Assembly: GCA_017530105.1 (NCBI GenBank)
Contig: JAFXMW010000072.1
Span: forward strand, 1-45,882
From: Bacteroidales bacterium
Lineage (GTDB): Bacteria > Bacteroidota > Bacteroidia > Bacteroidales > P3
DNA length: 45,882 bases
Direction: 5' to 3'
Part shown: one piece after another, positions 15,799 through 24,989 of the stretch
How positions within the stretch are numbered: the stretch's first letter is position 1
Layout: the number at the start of each line of letters is the position of its first letter
The notes under the pieces: generated by a model
Seen by the model: only the letters and a program-made list of their open reading frames with translations
Database searches by the model: none
What the model was told of the DNA's origin: nothing
Translations under genes and position numbers: made by a program

Positions 15799-16404
15799 AT
15801 GACTACAAAGGAGAAGATTCTACAACTGCTCGACGCCACCGACCGTGAGGGGATTGACGAGGTGATGGACTGGCTGAAGGGCTCCGGTTATTTCACGGCT
15901 CCCGCTTCAACCAATTTCCATGGCAATTATGAGGGCGGTCTTGCCGACCACTCGCTCAATGTCTACACCGCCGCCATGCGTCTCCGCGCCACGGCTCTGA
16001 GCCTCAACCCGTCGCTCGAAGAGCTGCTGACCGAGGACAGTGTGGCCATTGCCACCTTGTTGCACGACGTGTGCAAAGCCGACATATACAAGGAGGTTAC
16101 CAAGAAACGCCAGAACAGTTTCGGGAGGTGGGAAGAGTATAACGGCTACACCGTGGACTACAGCAATTTCCCCCTCGGCCACGGCGAGAAGAGTGTCATC
16201 ATCCTTCTGCGTCTGGGTCTTGACATGACCGATGCCGAGATTGCCGCCATACGGTGGCACATGACCGCTTGGGACTTGCCCTTCCAAAGCATGGAGGCCA
16301 AGGGCAACCTCAACACCGCCAGAGACAAGTATCCGCTCTGCTCCCTGCTCCAGTTGGCAGACGGTTTCGCCTCATCCTTGATGGAAGACACGGTGGTGCT
16401 CTGA
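15799..16404 (+). CDS. HD domain-containing hydrolase
   Basis: The protein has 201 residues and is cytoplasmic. HD-type metal ligands are visible in order: His in HSLNVYTAA (about 51), His-Asp in ATLLHDVCKADIY (about 90), and later His in LGHGEKSVIILL and AIRWHMTAWD. Family members are phosphohydrolases acting on nucleotides or related compounds. The exact substrate cannot be read from the sequence. It follows the flavodoxin gene by 6 bases and is followed by a strong terminator at 16425-16464. Confidence 0.8.
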   Translation: MTTKEKILQLLDATDREGIDEVMDWLKGSGYFTAPASTNFHGNYEGGLADHSLNVYTAAMRLRATALSLNPSLEELLTEDSVAIATLLHDVCKADIYKEVTKKRQNSFGRWEEYNGYTVDYSNFPLGHGEKSVIILLRLGLDMTDAEIAAIRWHMTAWDLPFQSMEAKGNLNTARDKYPLCSLLQLADGFASSLMEDTVVL

Positions 16405-16424
16405 TTTACGGAGAAGAAGAAAGA

Positions 16425-16464
16425 CCTCGCCTTTGTCGTGTGGAACGAGCAAAGGCGAGGTTTT
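16425..16464 (+). terminator. Rho-independent terminator after the HD gene
   Basis: CCTCGCCTTTG (16425-16435) pairs with CAAAGGCGAGG (16450-16460), with inner pairing TCGT/ACGA, followed by TTTTG. Confidence 0.85.
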
Positions 16465-16487
16465 GTATTTCCGGCCGAAACTGAGGA

Positions 16488-16694
16488 CTACCGGTTGAGC
16501 CGGTTATCCTCGGGTGCGGCAAGCCATACGATGATGTAGGCCCAGAAGCCGAATCCGCCAAAAATCAAGGCAAAGAGGAAGAGAATCCGGATGACCGTGA
16601 CATCCACATTGAGGTACTGGGCTATGCCTCCGCACACTCCGGCTATGCGGCGGTCGGAGGTGCTGCGGGTAAGGCGGCGAATGTTGTTGTCCAT
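16488..16694 (-). CDS. PspC domain-containing membrane protein
   Basis: The protein has 68 residues. RRLTRSTSDRRIAGVCGGIAQYL, then DVTVIRILFLFA and a single transmembrane segment, is a complete PspC domain. In enterobacteria PspC is part of the envelope-stress response. In Bacteroidota small PspC proteins occur alone and their role is not defined. It lies 12 bases after the M3 peptidase gene in the same direction, so it is probably last in that operon. Confidence 0.9.
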   Translation of the reverse strand: MDNNIRRLTRSTSDRRIAGVCGGIAQYLNVDVTVIRILFLFALIFGGFGFWAYIIVWLAAPEDNRLNR

Positions 16695-16706
16695 GGTTCT
16701 GTTGTA

Positions 16707-18803
16707 TTAAATGAGTCCACGGTCTTTGAGGAGAGGAGTGACCGAGGGTTCCTTGCCGCGGAATTCGATGTACATCTGCATGGGTTCGACGGTGTTGCCG
16801 CTTTCGAGGATATGACGGAATTTCTTGGCTAACACGGGATTGTAGAGGTCGCCGCTCTCGGTGAAGGCAGCAAAGGCATCGTGGTCGAGGATGGCAGTCC
16901 AGGTGTAGCTGTAGTAGCCTGCATCGTAGCCGGTGGTGAAGATGTGCTGGAAGTAGGGGCTTTTGTAGCGGCTGACAATCTCGGGGATGAGACCGATGCT
17001 GTTGAGGTAGTCGGCTTCGAAGGCGTTGGGGTCGATGTGGCGGGGAGCGGCGATGCTGTGGTAGGCCATGTCGAGCAGCGAGGCGGCAAGGAGTTCGGTG
17101 TTGATGAAGCCTTGTCCGTAGGTCTGGGCAGCGGCAATCTTGGCAATCAGCTCGTCGGGGATGCTCTCGCCGGTCTGGTAGTGCTTGGCATAGGTCTTCA
17201 TGACCTGCGGGTTGCGGCACCAGTTTTCCATAATCTGCGAGGGGAGTTCGACAAAGTCGCGGGGGACATTGGTCCCGGCCAGCGAGGGGTAGTGGCATTT
17301 GCTGAGGAGTCCGTGGAGGGCGTGGCCGAACTCGTGGAAGAGGGTCTCGCTTTCGTCGAAGGTGAGGAGCGAGGGTTTGTCGGCCGTGGGGTTGGTGAAG
17401 TTGCAGACCACTTGGATGATGGGGATGACGTTCTTGCCCTCGCGGTCAATCTTTTGTCCGCGGAACTCGGTCATCCAGGCTCCGCTGCGCTTGCTGGCGC
17501 GGGGATGGAAGTCCATGTAGAGGATGCCGATGACCTGGTCGCCGTCGAGCACTTCGTAGGCGTGGGCCACTTTGTTGTAGGTGGGCAGAGAGGGGTTCTC
17601 GCGGAAGGAGATGCCGTAGAGTTTGCCAGCGGTGGCAAAAGCACCTTCGCGCACGTTGTCGAGTGAGAAATAGGGTCGCACCACATCGTCGTCGAGGTCG
17701 TATTTCGCTTTGCGGAGTTTTTCACTGTAGTAACGCCAGTCCCAAGGCTGGAGTTTGGCATCGGGGGCGTCGGCTTTGATCATCTTCTGATACTCAGAAC
17801 ATTCCTGTTTGGCTTTGGTCAGGGCAGGTCCCCAGATCTGCATGAGGCAGGCGTTGACGGCTGCTGGGGTTTTGGCAAGGCAGTTGTCGAGCACATAGTC
17901 GGCATGGGTTTTGAAGCCGAGGATGTTGGCACGCTCGAGACGGAGGTTGACGAGGGTGTCGATAATCTTGGTGTTGTCGAACTCGCCGCCATTGCAGCGC
18001 GAGGTGTAGGCCTCCCACATCTGCTGGCGCAGGCTGCGGTCGGAGCAATTCTGCATGAAAGGTTCCCAGCTGGGGAGGTTGAGCTTGAAGACCAATTTGC
18101 CCTTTGTGGCGGGGTCGGCATCGGCGGCCTCCTTGGCGGCGGCAATCTGGTCGGAGCTAATGCCTGCAGGGGCGGTGTCGAGTACCAGCTGGTAGGCATT
18201 GGTGGCTTTGAGCACGTTTTGTGCAAAGCGGAGGGTGAGCGAGGCAATCTGCTCGTTCAGCTGACGGAAACGGGCCTGCTTTTCGGCAGGAACATTGGCG
18301 CCGCTGCGCACAAAACCTTTGTAGGTCTCTTCGAGCAGACGCATCTGTTCGGGGTCGAGTCCAAGGCCTTCGCGCTGGTCGTAGACGGTTTTGATGCGCT
18401 CGAAGAGTTTGGCATTGAGGGCGATGTTGTCGCCGTGAGCCGACAGTTTGGGGGTCACCTCTTCGGCAATGGCCTCCATCTCGTCGCTGTTTTCGCACTC
18501 GCTGAGGTTGAAGAAAACACCTGCAACGGTGTTGAGCAGCTCGCCGCTGTACTCGTAGGCCTCGACGGTGTTCTGGAAGGTGGGGGCTTCGGGGTTGTTG
18601 ACTATGGCGTCGATTTCTGCCATCTGTTGTTTCATGCCTTCCTCGAAGGCGGGCATGTAGTGTTCGGTTTTGATTTTCCCGAAGTCGGGGATTTCGTAGG
18701 GGGTGCCCCACTGCGAGAAGAAGGGATTGTCCATACTTTTTTTACATCCTGTTGTAAGCAGGGTTGCTGCGGCGAACCCTGCAATTAATAACGATTTTCT
18801 CAT
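16707..18803 (-). CDS. M3 family oligopeptidase lipoprotein (Dcp-like)
   Basis: The protein has 698 residues. The signal ends in LLTTGC (Cys20), so it is a lipoprotein. The zinc site HEFGH is at 490-494 within ETLFHEFGHALHGLLS, and the third ligand is expected in the VPRDFVELPSQIMENW segment about 25 residues later. Overall length and order match the peptidyl-dipeptidase Dcp / oligopeptidase A group, which degrades short peptides. A lipid anchor suggests peptide trimming in the periplasm. It is 38 bases downstream of the redoxin gene and 12 bases before the PspC gene. Confidence 0.93.
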   Translation of the reverse strand: MRKSLLIAGFAAATLLTTGCKKSMDNPFFSQWGTPYEIPDFGKIKTEHYMPAFEEGMKQQMAEIDAIVNNPEAPTFQNTVEAYEYSGELLNTVAGVFFNLSECENSDEMEAIAEEVTPKLSAHGDNIALNAKLFERIKTVYDQREGLGLDPEQMRLLEETYKGFVRSGANVPAEKQARFRQLNEQIASLTLRFAQNVLKATNAYQLVLDTAPAGISSDQIAAAKEAADADPATKGKLVFKLNLPSWEPFMQNCSDRSLRQQMWEAYTSRCNGGEFDNTKIIDTLVNLRLERANILGFKTHADYVLDNCLAKTPAAVNACLMQIWGPALTKAKQECSEYQKMIKADAPDAKLQPWDWRYYSEKLRKAKYDLDDDVVRPYFSLDNVREGAFATAGKLYGISFRENPSLPTYNKVAHAYEVLDGDQVIGILYMDFHPRASKRSGAWMTEFRGQKIDREGKNVIPIIQVVCNFTNPTADKPSLLTFDESETLFHEFGHALHGLLSKCHYPSLAGTNVPRDFVELPSQIMENWCRNPQVMKTYAKHYQTGESIPDELIAKIAAAQTYGQGFINTELLAASLLDMAYHSIAAPRHIDPNAFEADYLNSIGLIPEIVSRYKSPYFQHIFTTGYDAGYYSYTWTAILDHDAFAAFTESGDLYNPVLAKKFRHILESGNTVEPMQMYIEFRGKEPSVTPLLKDRGLI

Positions 18804-18841
18804 ATTGATTAACTTTATTGATAACTATTTGCGCTTTGATT

Positions 18842-20263
18842 TCACTCGGCACAGATGGCCTTGATGACATTTTCGATGCTGCTCTCGCCCAGTTTCTTGG
18901 CCTGGATGATGTTGTCCTGGTCGATGAGGTAGATTTGAGGGGTGCTGGTGATGTCGTAAACGTCGTGCCAATCGACGTTGGCCTCACCCCCGTCGAGGCT
19001 GAGCCATGCGGGGCTGGTCATGCCGTGCTGAGCCATGAACTGTTTCCACTCGGCACGGGTCTTGTCGTCGGGGTCGCTGAGGATGGTGAAGGCTCCAATG
19101 TCGTATTGGGTGCTGTATTGGTTAAAGACGCGGTACACTTCGGGGATAATGTGCTTGCAATGGCCACAGTTGGGAGACCAGAATACCAGCAGTTTCCATT
19201 TGTGAGGGTAGTTGTGGAGCGAATGGGGGATATGGAGGGTGTCGTAGAGAATGAGTTCGGGGGCTTCGTGACCCACAAGCAGCTGTTCCCATTTGTTGGC
19301 ACGAATCAGTTCTTTGTCGATGGTGCTGGGGGAAGACCAGAAGTTGTCGCCGCTGGCATAGTATTTCTTCACAAGGTGGACATACACCTCGTCGTGGACC
19401 ATCACGTTGCTTTGCAGATACTTTTGAGTCAAAGTCATGACCAGATACATAAACACGTCGGGGGCGGCTTTGGCACGCTCGAGCATGGGGTCCATATAGC
19501 TGATGATGGTCTGGGGAGGGGCAAACTTCAGCACTTTGTCGTAGAAGGTCATCACCCTGTCGTAGAACACAGCCTTGGGGGTGCGCACCAGGGCATTGTC
19601 GTCGAGCATCATGTTGTCGAAATAATGCGCAATGTAGTATTGCCTGCGCTGGTCGACGGTCATTGAGTCGCCATTGGCATCCACATAAGGGACATCAACC
19701 TCTTTGGCGGAAAGCATCATCTTGGAGAGGAATTTCTCGGGGTGTTGTTCAATCATTGACATTTTCACGCTGTCCAAGGCCAGGAGTTTCTTATAGCGAT
19801 AGGCGGCAAAAGTTGCGGAGTCCATCCTTGCTTCGTGCAGGATAAGGTCTTCGGTAACGGTGGCGTCGATGCGATGGAAAGCATAGAAGAACTCGTTTTC
19901 CTTGCTTCCTTTCACTTTCATGTTCGAGGTCCAGTCTTTCTGCTCGGTTTCGAAAGTGAAGAATGGCTTTTCGTTATAAATGACAAACTCCACATAGGTC
20001 CCCTTCGGGTTGGCGAAGAAATAGAGACCGTTGGCCAAGGTGTCAGTCCCCTCAAACACAAAACGTCCCTTCTTGTCCACCTTGACGGTGTCCACCACGG
20101 AGTTGCCTTTGGCATAGTAATGCCCCATATACATAATGGAGTCGCGCCCGCCATTGATTTTGAGCGTGATTTCGTACTGGTTCTTCTTACGTGCCTGGGC
20201 AGGGATGGACAGCAAGAGAGCCAAGGCTAACAAGAATGTTATTTTTACAAACCTTTTCATCAT
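18842..20263 (-). CDS. Thioredoxin-like (redoxin) protein, DUF5106-type
   Basis: The protein has about 473 residues and a Sec signal peptide (MMKRFVKITFLLALALLLSI, then PAQA). An N-terminal beta-domain of the DUF4369 kind (YEITLKINGGRDSIMYMGHYY) is followed by a long helical middle region and a C-terminal thioredoxin fold with WSPNCGHCKHIIPEVYRVF, in which CGHC is the redox pair, and the cis-Pro loop TSTPQIYLID. Such periplasmic oxidoreductases resemble the TlpA/ResA group. ATG at 20263 (or 20260) is preferred to a TTG 21 bases upstream. It is first in a likely operon with the M3 peptidase and PspC genes and is divergent from mntP. Confidence 0.88.
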   Translation of the reverse strand: MMKRFVKITFLLALALLLSIPAQARKKNQYEITLKINGGRDSIMYMGHYYAKGNSVVDTVKVDKKGRFVFEGTDTLANGLYFFANPKGTYVEFVIYNEKPFFTFETEQKDWTSNMKVKGSKENEFFYAFHRIDATVTEDLILHEARMDSATFAAYRYKKLLALDSVKMSMIEQHPEKFLSKMMLSAKEVDVPYVDANGDSMTVDQRRQYYIAHYFDNMMLDDNALVRTPKAVFYDRVMTFYDKVLKFAPPQTIISYMDPMLERAKAAPDVFMYLVMTLTQKYLQSNVMVHDEVYVHLVKKYYASGDNFWSSPSTIDKELIRANKWEQLLVGHEAPELILYDTLHIPHSLHNYPHKWKLLVFWSPNCGHCKHIIPEVYRVFNQYSTQYDIGAFTILSDPDDKTRAEWKQFMAQHGMTSPAWLSLDGGEANVDWHDVYDITSTPQIYLIDQDNIIQAKKLGESSIENVIKAICAE

Positions 20264-20362
20264 GTCACCAATAACGCCCTCCAATGGATATTATTGTGCC
20301 AACACAAACAAATTCAAGTTCATTTTTTCAATTCCGTTTTTCATTTTTCGATAAAAAAATGT

Positions 20363-20370
20363 TATTTTTG
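20363..20370 (+). promoter_or_regulatory. -7 box of the mntP promoter
   Basis: TATTTTTG fits TAnnTTTG, 42 bases before the ATG at 20413. The -33 region is T-rich (TTTTTC) rather than TTTG. I see no recognisable yybP-type manganese riboswitch in the short leader. Confidence 0.5.
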
Positions 20371-20412
20371 CATCCTTTTAATACAGGAACAGTAGAATAC
20401 AATCCGCTCATT

Positions 20413-20982
20413 ATGACTATTGTTGAGGCATTATTACTATCGCTTTCGCTATGCGTGGACTCGCTTGTAGTGTCCGCAACCACGGCATTTCACAGCAAGG
20501 TGAGTTATCGCCGGGGCATTCTCATGGCACTGATTTTCGGACTGTGCCAAGGCTTGTTCCCGTTGCTGGGAGCATTGATTGGAGACGTGGCACGCAGCTT
20601 TATCGAGGCTGTGGACCACTGGGTGGCCTTCGGCCTTCTGCTCTTTGTAGGCGGCAAGATGATTGTTGACGGCCTCCGCAACAAGGGCGAAGAGGCACCT
20701 CAACGCACCGTGGTCAACCCCGGCACCATGGTGCTGCTGGGCATAGCTACCAGCATCGACGCTTTTGCCGTGGGGATAGGGATGGGACTGGAGCATACGA
20801 TGTCCGACGTGCTGTGGGCTGTGGCCATGATTGGAGGCACTACCGTTATTGTGTCGTTAGTGGGCGTATATCTGGGACGCCGCAACATCCCTGTACCAGA
20901 ACGCACGGCCACCATACTTGCCGGCGTGGTGCTGATTGGGCTGGGAGTGAAAATCCTTTTGGAACATCTTGTCTTGAATTGA
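20413..20982 (+). CDS. mntP: Manganese efflux pump MntP
   Basis: The 189-residue inner-membrane protein has six hydrophobic segments. The conserved acidic motifs CVDSLVVSATTAF (first helix) and ATSIDAFAVGIGMGL (fourth helix) carry the aspartates that move Mn2+. Also typical are LGLC-like FGLCQGLFPLLGALIG and VGGKMIVDGL. The ATG at 20413 gives the family N-terminus (MTIVEALLLSLSLC). A longer frame upstream would run through the promoter. It is divergent from the redoxin gene. Confidence 0.94.
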   Translation: MTIVEALLLSLSLCVDSLVVSATTAFHSKVSYRRGILMALIFGLCQGLFPLLGALIGDVARSFIEAVDHWVAFGLLLFVGGKMIVDGLRNKGEEAPQRTVVNPGTMVLLGIATSIDAFAVGIGMGLEHTMSDVLWAVAMIGGTTVIVSLVGVYLGRRNIPVPERTATILAGVVLIGLGVKILLEHLVLN

Positions 20983-21131
20983 CCGCGGATGGCCGATTGT
21001 ACATTTACCACCCTCAAATAATGCCTGCGTGGTTAAAAACAGTTAAATGGTGTGAGATTTCCAAACCTTGGGCGTTTTATAAGTGAAGTCAACAACATGG
21101 GCAAGATAAGTACAATATTAATATTCCTGTT

Positions 21132-21902
21132 ATGAAAAACATCCTCCTACACCCCATTATCGCAGCTGTATGCTGCCTGTGTCTTGTCTCTTGCGGCAAG
21201 CAGGATAGTATCACCCCTCTCGGCACTGTGCCGAACCCCGTGTGTCACTGTGGCTGCGACGACGCCCTGCAGCAGCTTGAGTGGTTGCGCAACACCGTGA
21301 TATTCATGGAGACCTACCGCGGCACTATCCGTGCCGAGATAAGCACATGCAAATACGACGGAGGCAAGGACGGTTTTCTGTTGAACTACTGCGTCTCTTG
21401 CCCCGACGGAACGGTAAGCCTTGTCGATTGCCAGGGGAATCTGCTTGTGACCATGGGCGGTATAGCTGGCGAAGGCTACGACGTATATGAAATAGACTGG
21501 GCAAGCATACGCTGCATTTATCGGAACTACCACATCCCGAAGATTACCGACCACCGGTGGTATCTGGCACGCTTTGTGGACCGAGCCACCAACACCAGCG
21601 AGGCTCCGATGTGGAACGGCCACCTGCAATACTATGTGATACAGTTCAACCCCGACGGCACGATGTCGGGCATCGGGGCGAACATTCTGCAAGGCACTTA
21701 TACTATGAACAATGGCGACATAAGTATTCACATTGAGCCTGTCACTGAATTATATGACGCGACAGGATGGGAAGAAAGGATGCTTAATGCACTCAACGCC
21801 GCCATAAAATGTGACGTTGGAGAAGACAAAATCCGGATATACTACAACTACACAAACACATACATGGAGTTTCGCGCATTTGACGAATCGATGGAGGACT
21901 GA
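21132..21902 (+). CDS. Lipoprotein with a HslJ/META-like C-terminal domain
   Basis: The protein has 256 residues. The lipoprotein signal ends in LCLVSC (Cys21). The middle has several cysteines (CHCGCDD, STCKYD, NYCVSCPDG, VDCQGN). From about residue 140, HRWYLARFVD, QYYVIQFNPDGTMSGIGANILQGTYTMNNGDISI resembles META/HslJ-type domains found in many Bacteroidetes lipoproteins. The function is unknown. It lies 149 bases after mntP with no clear promoter or terminator between them, so co-transcription is possible. Confidence 0.72.
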   Translation: MKNILLHPIIAAVCCLCLVSCGKQDSITPLGTVPNPVCHCGCDDALQQLEWLRNTVIFMETYRGTIRAEISTCKYDGGKDGFLLNYCVSCPDGTVSLVDCQGNLLVTMGGIAGEGYDVYEIDWASIRCIYRNYHIPKITDHRWYLARFVDRATNTSEAPMWNGHLQYYVIQFNPDGTMSGIGANILQGTYTMNNGDISIHIEPVTELYDATGWEERMLNALNAAIKCDVGEDKIRIYYNYTNTYMEFRAFDESMED

Positions 21903-21920
21903 CACAAGGACACCGATAGA

Positions 21921-21954
21921 ACAAAAAAAGAGAGGTCTCCGCAAGGCCTCTCTT
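21921..21954 (-). terminator. Terminator of the rpoD-rsmG unit
   Basis: AAGAGAGG (21928-21935) pairs with CCTCTCTT (21947-21954). On the minus strand the stem is followed by a run of T (plus-strand A-run 21923-21929). It may also stop the plus-strand lipoprotein transcript. Confidence 0.8.
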
Positions 21955-21975
21955 ATTGTTATGCCAATGATGGGT

Positions 21976-22599
21976 TTAGCGCATGGGGAGATGTATCACT
22001 TTCTTTGTCTGAAAGTACTCTTCGGTAAAGAAGTCGGAAATATCCCACGTGCGGACTTTTTTCTTGAAGGGAGCCAGTTCGGCGGTCAGGTCACCCCCTT
22101 TGAGATAGAGGATGCCATTAGCAAGGTTGTGGTAGCGCGAGGAAGATATTTTTCCACGCACCCATTGCACAAACTGCGGGAGGTCAGTGACCGCCCGGGA
22201 GACGATGAAATCGTATTCGCCCTTTATTTGCTCGGCTCGCACTTGCTCGGCTCGGACATTGGCGAGTTGCAGTTGGTCGGCCACATCCTGCACCACCTTG
22301 ATTTTTTTCCCTATGGAATCGACAAGATGGAATTTTGCATCGGGGAACATGATGGCCAGAGGGATGCCGGGAAAACCGCCGCCAGTACCCACGTCGAGTA
22401 TCTCGGCCATGGTGCCGAAGGGCTGCACCTTAGCAATGGCAAGGCTGTGGAGGACATGATGCTCATAGAAATTGTCCATGTCCTTGCGCGAAATGACATT
22501 GATTTTAGCGTTCCAGTCACTATAAAGGGGCAACAGGGCGGCAAATTGTTCTTTCTGCCGCTCTGTAAGGTTTGGGAAATATTTTAGTATCAGGTCCAA
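21976..22599 (-). CDS. rsmG: 16S rRNA (guanine527-N7)-methyltransferase RsmG
   Basis: The 207-residue cytoplasmic enzyme methylates N7 of G527 in 16S rRNA. The SAM-binding motif EILDVGTGGGFPGIPLAI (about 66-83) and the upstream NAKINVISRKD and HHVLHSLAIA are diagnostic, as is DFIVSRAVTDLPQFV. The start is TTG at 22599. It is supported because family members in the phylum begin xLILKYFPNLTExQKEQF and no ATG exists before residue 40. It lies 11 bases after the primary sigma factor gene and shares its terminator. Confidence 0.94.
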   Translation of the reverse strand: MDLILKYFPNLTERQKEQFAALLPLYSDWNAKINVISRKDMDNFYEHHVLHSLAIAKVQPFGTMAEILDVGTGGGFPGIPLAIMFPDAKFHLVDSIGKKIKVVQDVADQLQLANVRAEQVRAEQIKGEYDFIVSRAVTDLPQFVQWVRGKISSSRYHNLANGILYLKGGDLTAELAPFKKKVRTWDISDFFTEEYFQTKKVIHLPMR

Positions 22600-22610
22600 A
22601 CTGAAAACTG

Positions 22611-23471
22611 TTAGAGGTAGGCCTGAAGGTGCTTGCTTTTGCTGCTGACGCGGAGACGCTTGATGCCTTTTTCCTTAATCTGGCGCACACGCTCACGGGT
22701 GAGGCCGAATTTCATGGCAATCTCGTCGAGACTGAGGGCGTGGGGCATTCCAATACCGAAGTACATCTTGATGACTTCGCGTTCATACTCGGTAAGAGTG
22801 GAGAGGGCACGTTCGATTTCCTGCGAAAGGGATTCCTGCATCAGAGCGCTGTCGGTGGGCGGCGTGTCCTCGTTGGGGAGGACATCGACGAAGTTGACAT
22901 CTTCGTCGGCCACAAGGGGCGCGTCGATGGAAATATGGCGGCCGGAGATGCCAAGGATACTTTTAATTTTCTCCTCGGGAATGTCGAGCATATCGGCCAA
23001 CTCCTCTTCCGATGGGGGGCGTTCCAGTTCCTGTTCCAGTCGGCTGATTTCCTTCTTAAGTTTATTGAGTGCACCAAGTTGGTTGGAGGGCAGACGGACA
23101 ATGCGGGAGTTTTCGGCAATGGCCTGGAGAATGGACTGGCGAATCCACCAGACAGCATAGGATATGAATTTGAATCCACGGGTTTCGTCGAAACGTTTGG
23201 CAGCCTTGATGAGACCCACGTTGCCTTCGTTGATGAGGTCGGGAAGGCTGAGACCCTGGTTCTGGTACTGCTTGGCCACAGAGACGACAAAACGCAGATT
23301 GGCCCGCGTAAGGCGGTCGAGGGCTTCCTGGTCACCGGCTTTGATGCGTTGGGCCAGACGCACCTCCTCCTCGGGGGTGAGCAATTCCTCGCTGCAGATG
23401 TCTTGCAGGTATTTGTCCAGCGACTTGATGTCGCGGTTTGTAATAGAATGGGTAATTTTTAATTGTCTCAT
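22611..23471 (-). CDS. rpoD: Primary RNA polymerase sigma factor (RpoD/SigA)
   Basis: The 286-residue protein is the short form of the housekeeping sigma factor typical of Bacteroidota, without the long region 1.1. It begins [22 protein letters not shown], then region 2 with [37 protein letters not shown], region 3, and region 4 with the helix-turn-helix [28 protein letters not shown]. It recognises the TAnnTTTG promoters seen elsewhere in the window. The ATG at 23471 is chosen because an earlier in-frame start adds 22 unrelated residues. It is followed by rsmG at 11 bases. Confidence 0.96.
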   Translation of the reverse strand: MRQLKITHSITNRDIKSLDKYLQDICSEELLTPEEEVRLAQRIKAGDQEALDRLTRANLRFVVSVAKQYQNQGLSLPDLINEGNVGLIKAAKRFDETRGFKFISYAVWWIRQSILQAIAENSRIVRLPSNQLGALNKLKKEISRLEQELERPPSEEELADMLDIPEEKIKSILGISGRHISIDAPLVADEDVNFVDVLPNEDTPPTDSALMQESLSQEIERALSTLTEYEREVIKMYFGIGMPHALSLDEIAMKFGLTRERVRQIKEKGIKRLRVSSKSKHLQAYL

Positions 23472-23596
23472 AGCAATATAATCTATTCCACCATCATTTT
23501 TAAGACCAATAACGTCAAATTTGGAAAAAAGTTTCACAAAAATGAAAAAAAAGTTGTTAATTCTTATTTAAGAGATGAAAATCCAAAAAAAAAACG

Positions 23597-23604
23597 TAAA
23601 TTTG
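23597..23604 (+). promoter_or_regulatory. -7 box of the ffh promoter
   Basis: TAAATTTG fits TAnnTTTG, 28 bases before the ffh ATG. I see no TTTG at the right distance upstream. Confidence 0.45.
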
Positions 23605-23632
23605 CATTTTCAACAGAAAGAGTAACAAGCCT

Positions 23633-24955
23633 ATGTTTGAAAGCATTAGTAGTAAGATAGAGAAAGCGTTACACACGCTTAGAGGCAAGGGAAGTATCAC
23701 CGACATCAACATTGCGGAGACCGTGAAAGAGGTGCGCAAGGCTCTGTTGGATGCCGATGTGAGCTATCCCATCGCAAAGGAATTTACCGACAAGGTAAAG
23801 GCCGAGGCGTTGGGACGGAATGTAATTCAGAGTATCGAACCAGGGCAATTGATGGTGAAGATTGTCCACGAAAAACTCACCGAATTGATGGGGAGCGAGA
23901 CTGTGGACATCAATACCAAGGGCAACCCCGCCATAATCTTGATAGCCGGTTTACAGGGTTCGGGTAAAACCACGTTCTCGGCCAAACTGGCCTATTATCT
24001 GAAAAACAAGAAGAACAAGAGCGTGATGCTGGTGGCAGGCGACGTGTACCGTCCGGCAGCTATCAGCCAGTTGCAAACTCTGGGGCAGCAGATACAGGTG
24101 CCCGTATTCACCGAAGAGGGGAACACTAACCCCAACGACATTGCCACGAAAGCCCTTAAGGATGCCCGAATGAAAGGCACCAATGTGCTGATAGTGGATA
24201 CTGCTGGCCGATTGGCGGTGGACGAAGAGATGATGAACGAGATTTCGGGACTGAAGCAGACCCTGAACCCGCAAGAGACGCTGTTCGTGGTAGATTCGAT
24301 GACGGGTCAGGATGCCGTCAACACAGCCAAGGCTTTTAACGAGCGACTGGACTTCGACGGCGTAGTGTTGACAAAACTCGACGGCGACACCCGCGGCGGT
24401 GCGGCTCTGACCATCCGCTACGCGGTGCAGAAACCCATCAAGTTTGTGGGTATCGGCGAGAAGATGGATGCACTGGATGTGTTCCACCCCGACCGAATGG
24501 CAAGCCGTATTCTGGGCATGGGCGACGTGGTATCGCTGGTGGAACGCGCCCAAGAACAGTATGACGAGGAGGAGGCCCGCAAGATACAGAAAAAACTTAT
24601 CCATAATGAATACAGTTTTGAAGATTTCCTGTCGCAGATAAACCAAGTGAAGAAGATGGGAAGCATGAAAGACCTTATCGGCATGATTCCCGGCATGGAC
24701 AAGCTGACAAAGAACGTGGAAATCACCGACGACGCTTTCAAACCCATCGAATCGATGATAGGAAGCATGACCCCTTACGAGCGCCGCAATCCGTCGTGCC
24801 TGAACGGAAGCCGCAAACAGCGCATTGCCGCAGGAAGCGGACACACAATACAGGATGTGAACCGCTTTGTGAAACAGTTCGAGGAGACACGCAAGATGAT
24901 GAAAGCCGTAAGCACCAAGGGCAAAGCCCCCCGGTTGCCCAAACGCCACAGATAA
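23633..24955 (+). CDS. ffh: Signal recognition particle protein Ffh
   Basis: The 440-residue GTPase binds SRP RNA and signal sequences of nascent membrane proteins. The N domain (1-90) is followed by the G domain with GLQGSGKTTFSAKLA (G1, about 105-119), VAGDVYRPAAISQL, DTAGRLAVDEEM (G3) and TKLDGDTRGGAAL (G4), then the M domain with the RNA-binding ERRNPSCLNGSRKQRIAAGSG and the helix DVNRFVKQFEETRKMM. The Met-rich tail is short. The folD gene follows at 34 bases. Confidence 0.96.
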   Translation: MFESISSKIEKALHTLRGKGSITDINIAETVKEVRKALLDADVSYPIAKEFTDKVKAEALGRNVIQSIEPGQLMVKIVHEKLTELMGSETVDINTKGNPAIILIAGLQGSGKTTFSAKLAYYLKNKKNKSVMLVAGDVYRPAAISQLQTLGQQIQVPVFTEEGNTNPNDIATKALKDARMKGTNVLIVDTAGRLAVDEEMMNEISGLKQTLNPQETLFVVDSMTGQDAVNTAKAFNERLDFDGVVLTKLDGDTRGGAALTIRYAVQKPIKFVGIGEKMDALDVFHPDRMASRILGMGDVVSLVERAQEQYDEEEARKIQKKLIHNEYSFEDFLSQINQVKKMGSMKDLIGMIPGMDKLTKNVEITDDAFKPIESMIGSMTPYERRNPSCLNGSRKQRIAAGSGHTIQDVNRFVKQFEETRKMMKAVSTKGKAPRLPKRHR

Positions 24956-24989
24956 TAAACAACACCACTAACATACAAAAGCCACTCTC

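Noticed and set aside
20284-20412. Longer N-terminus for MntP
   Set aside because: It would run through the promoter -7 box and adds residues with no family similarity.
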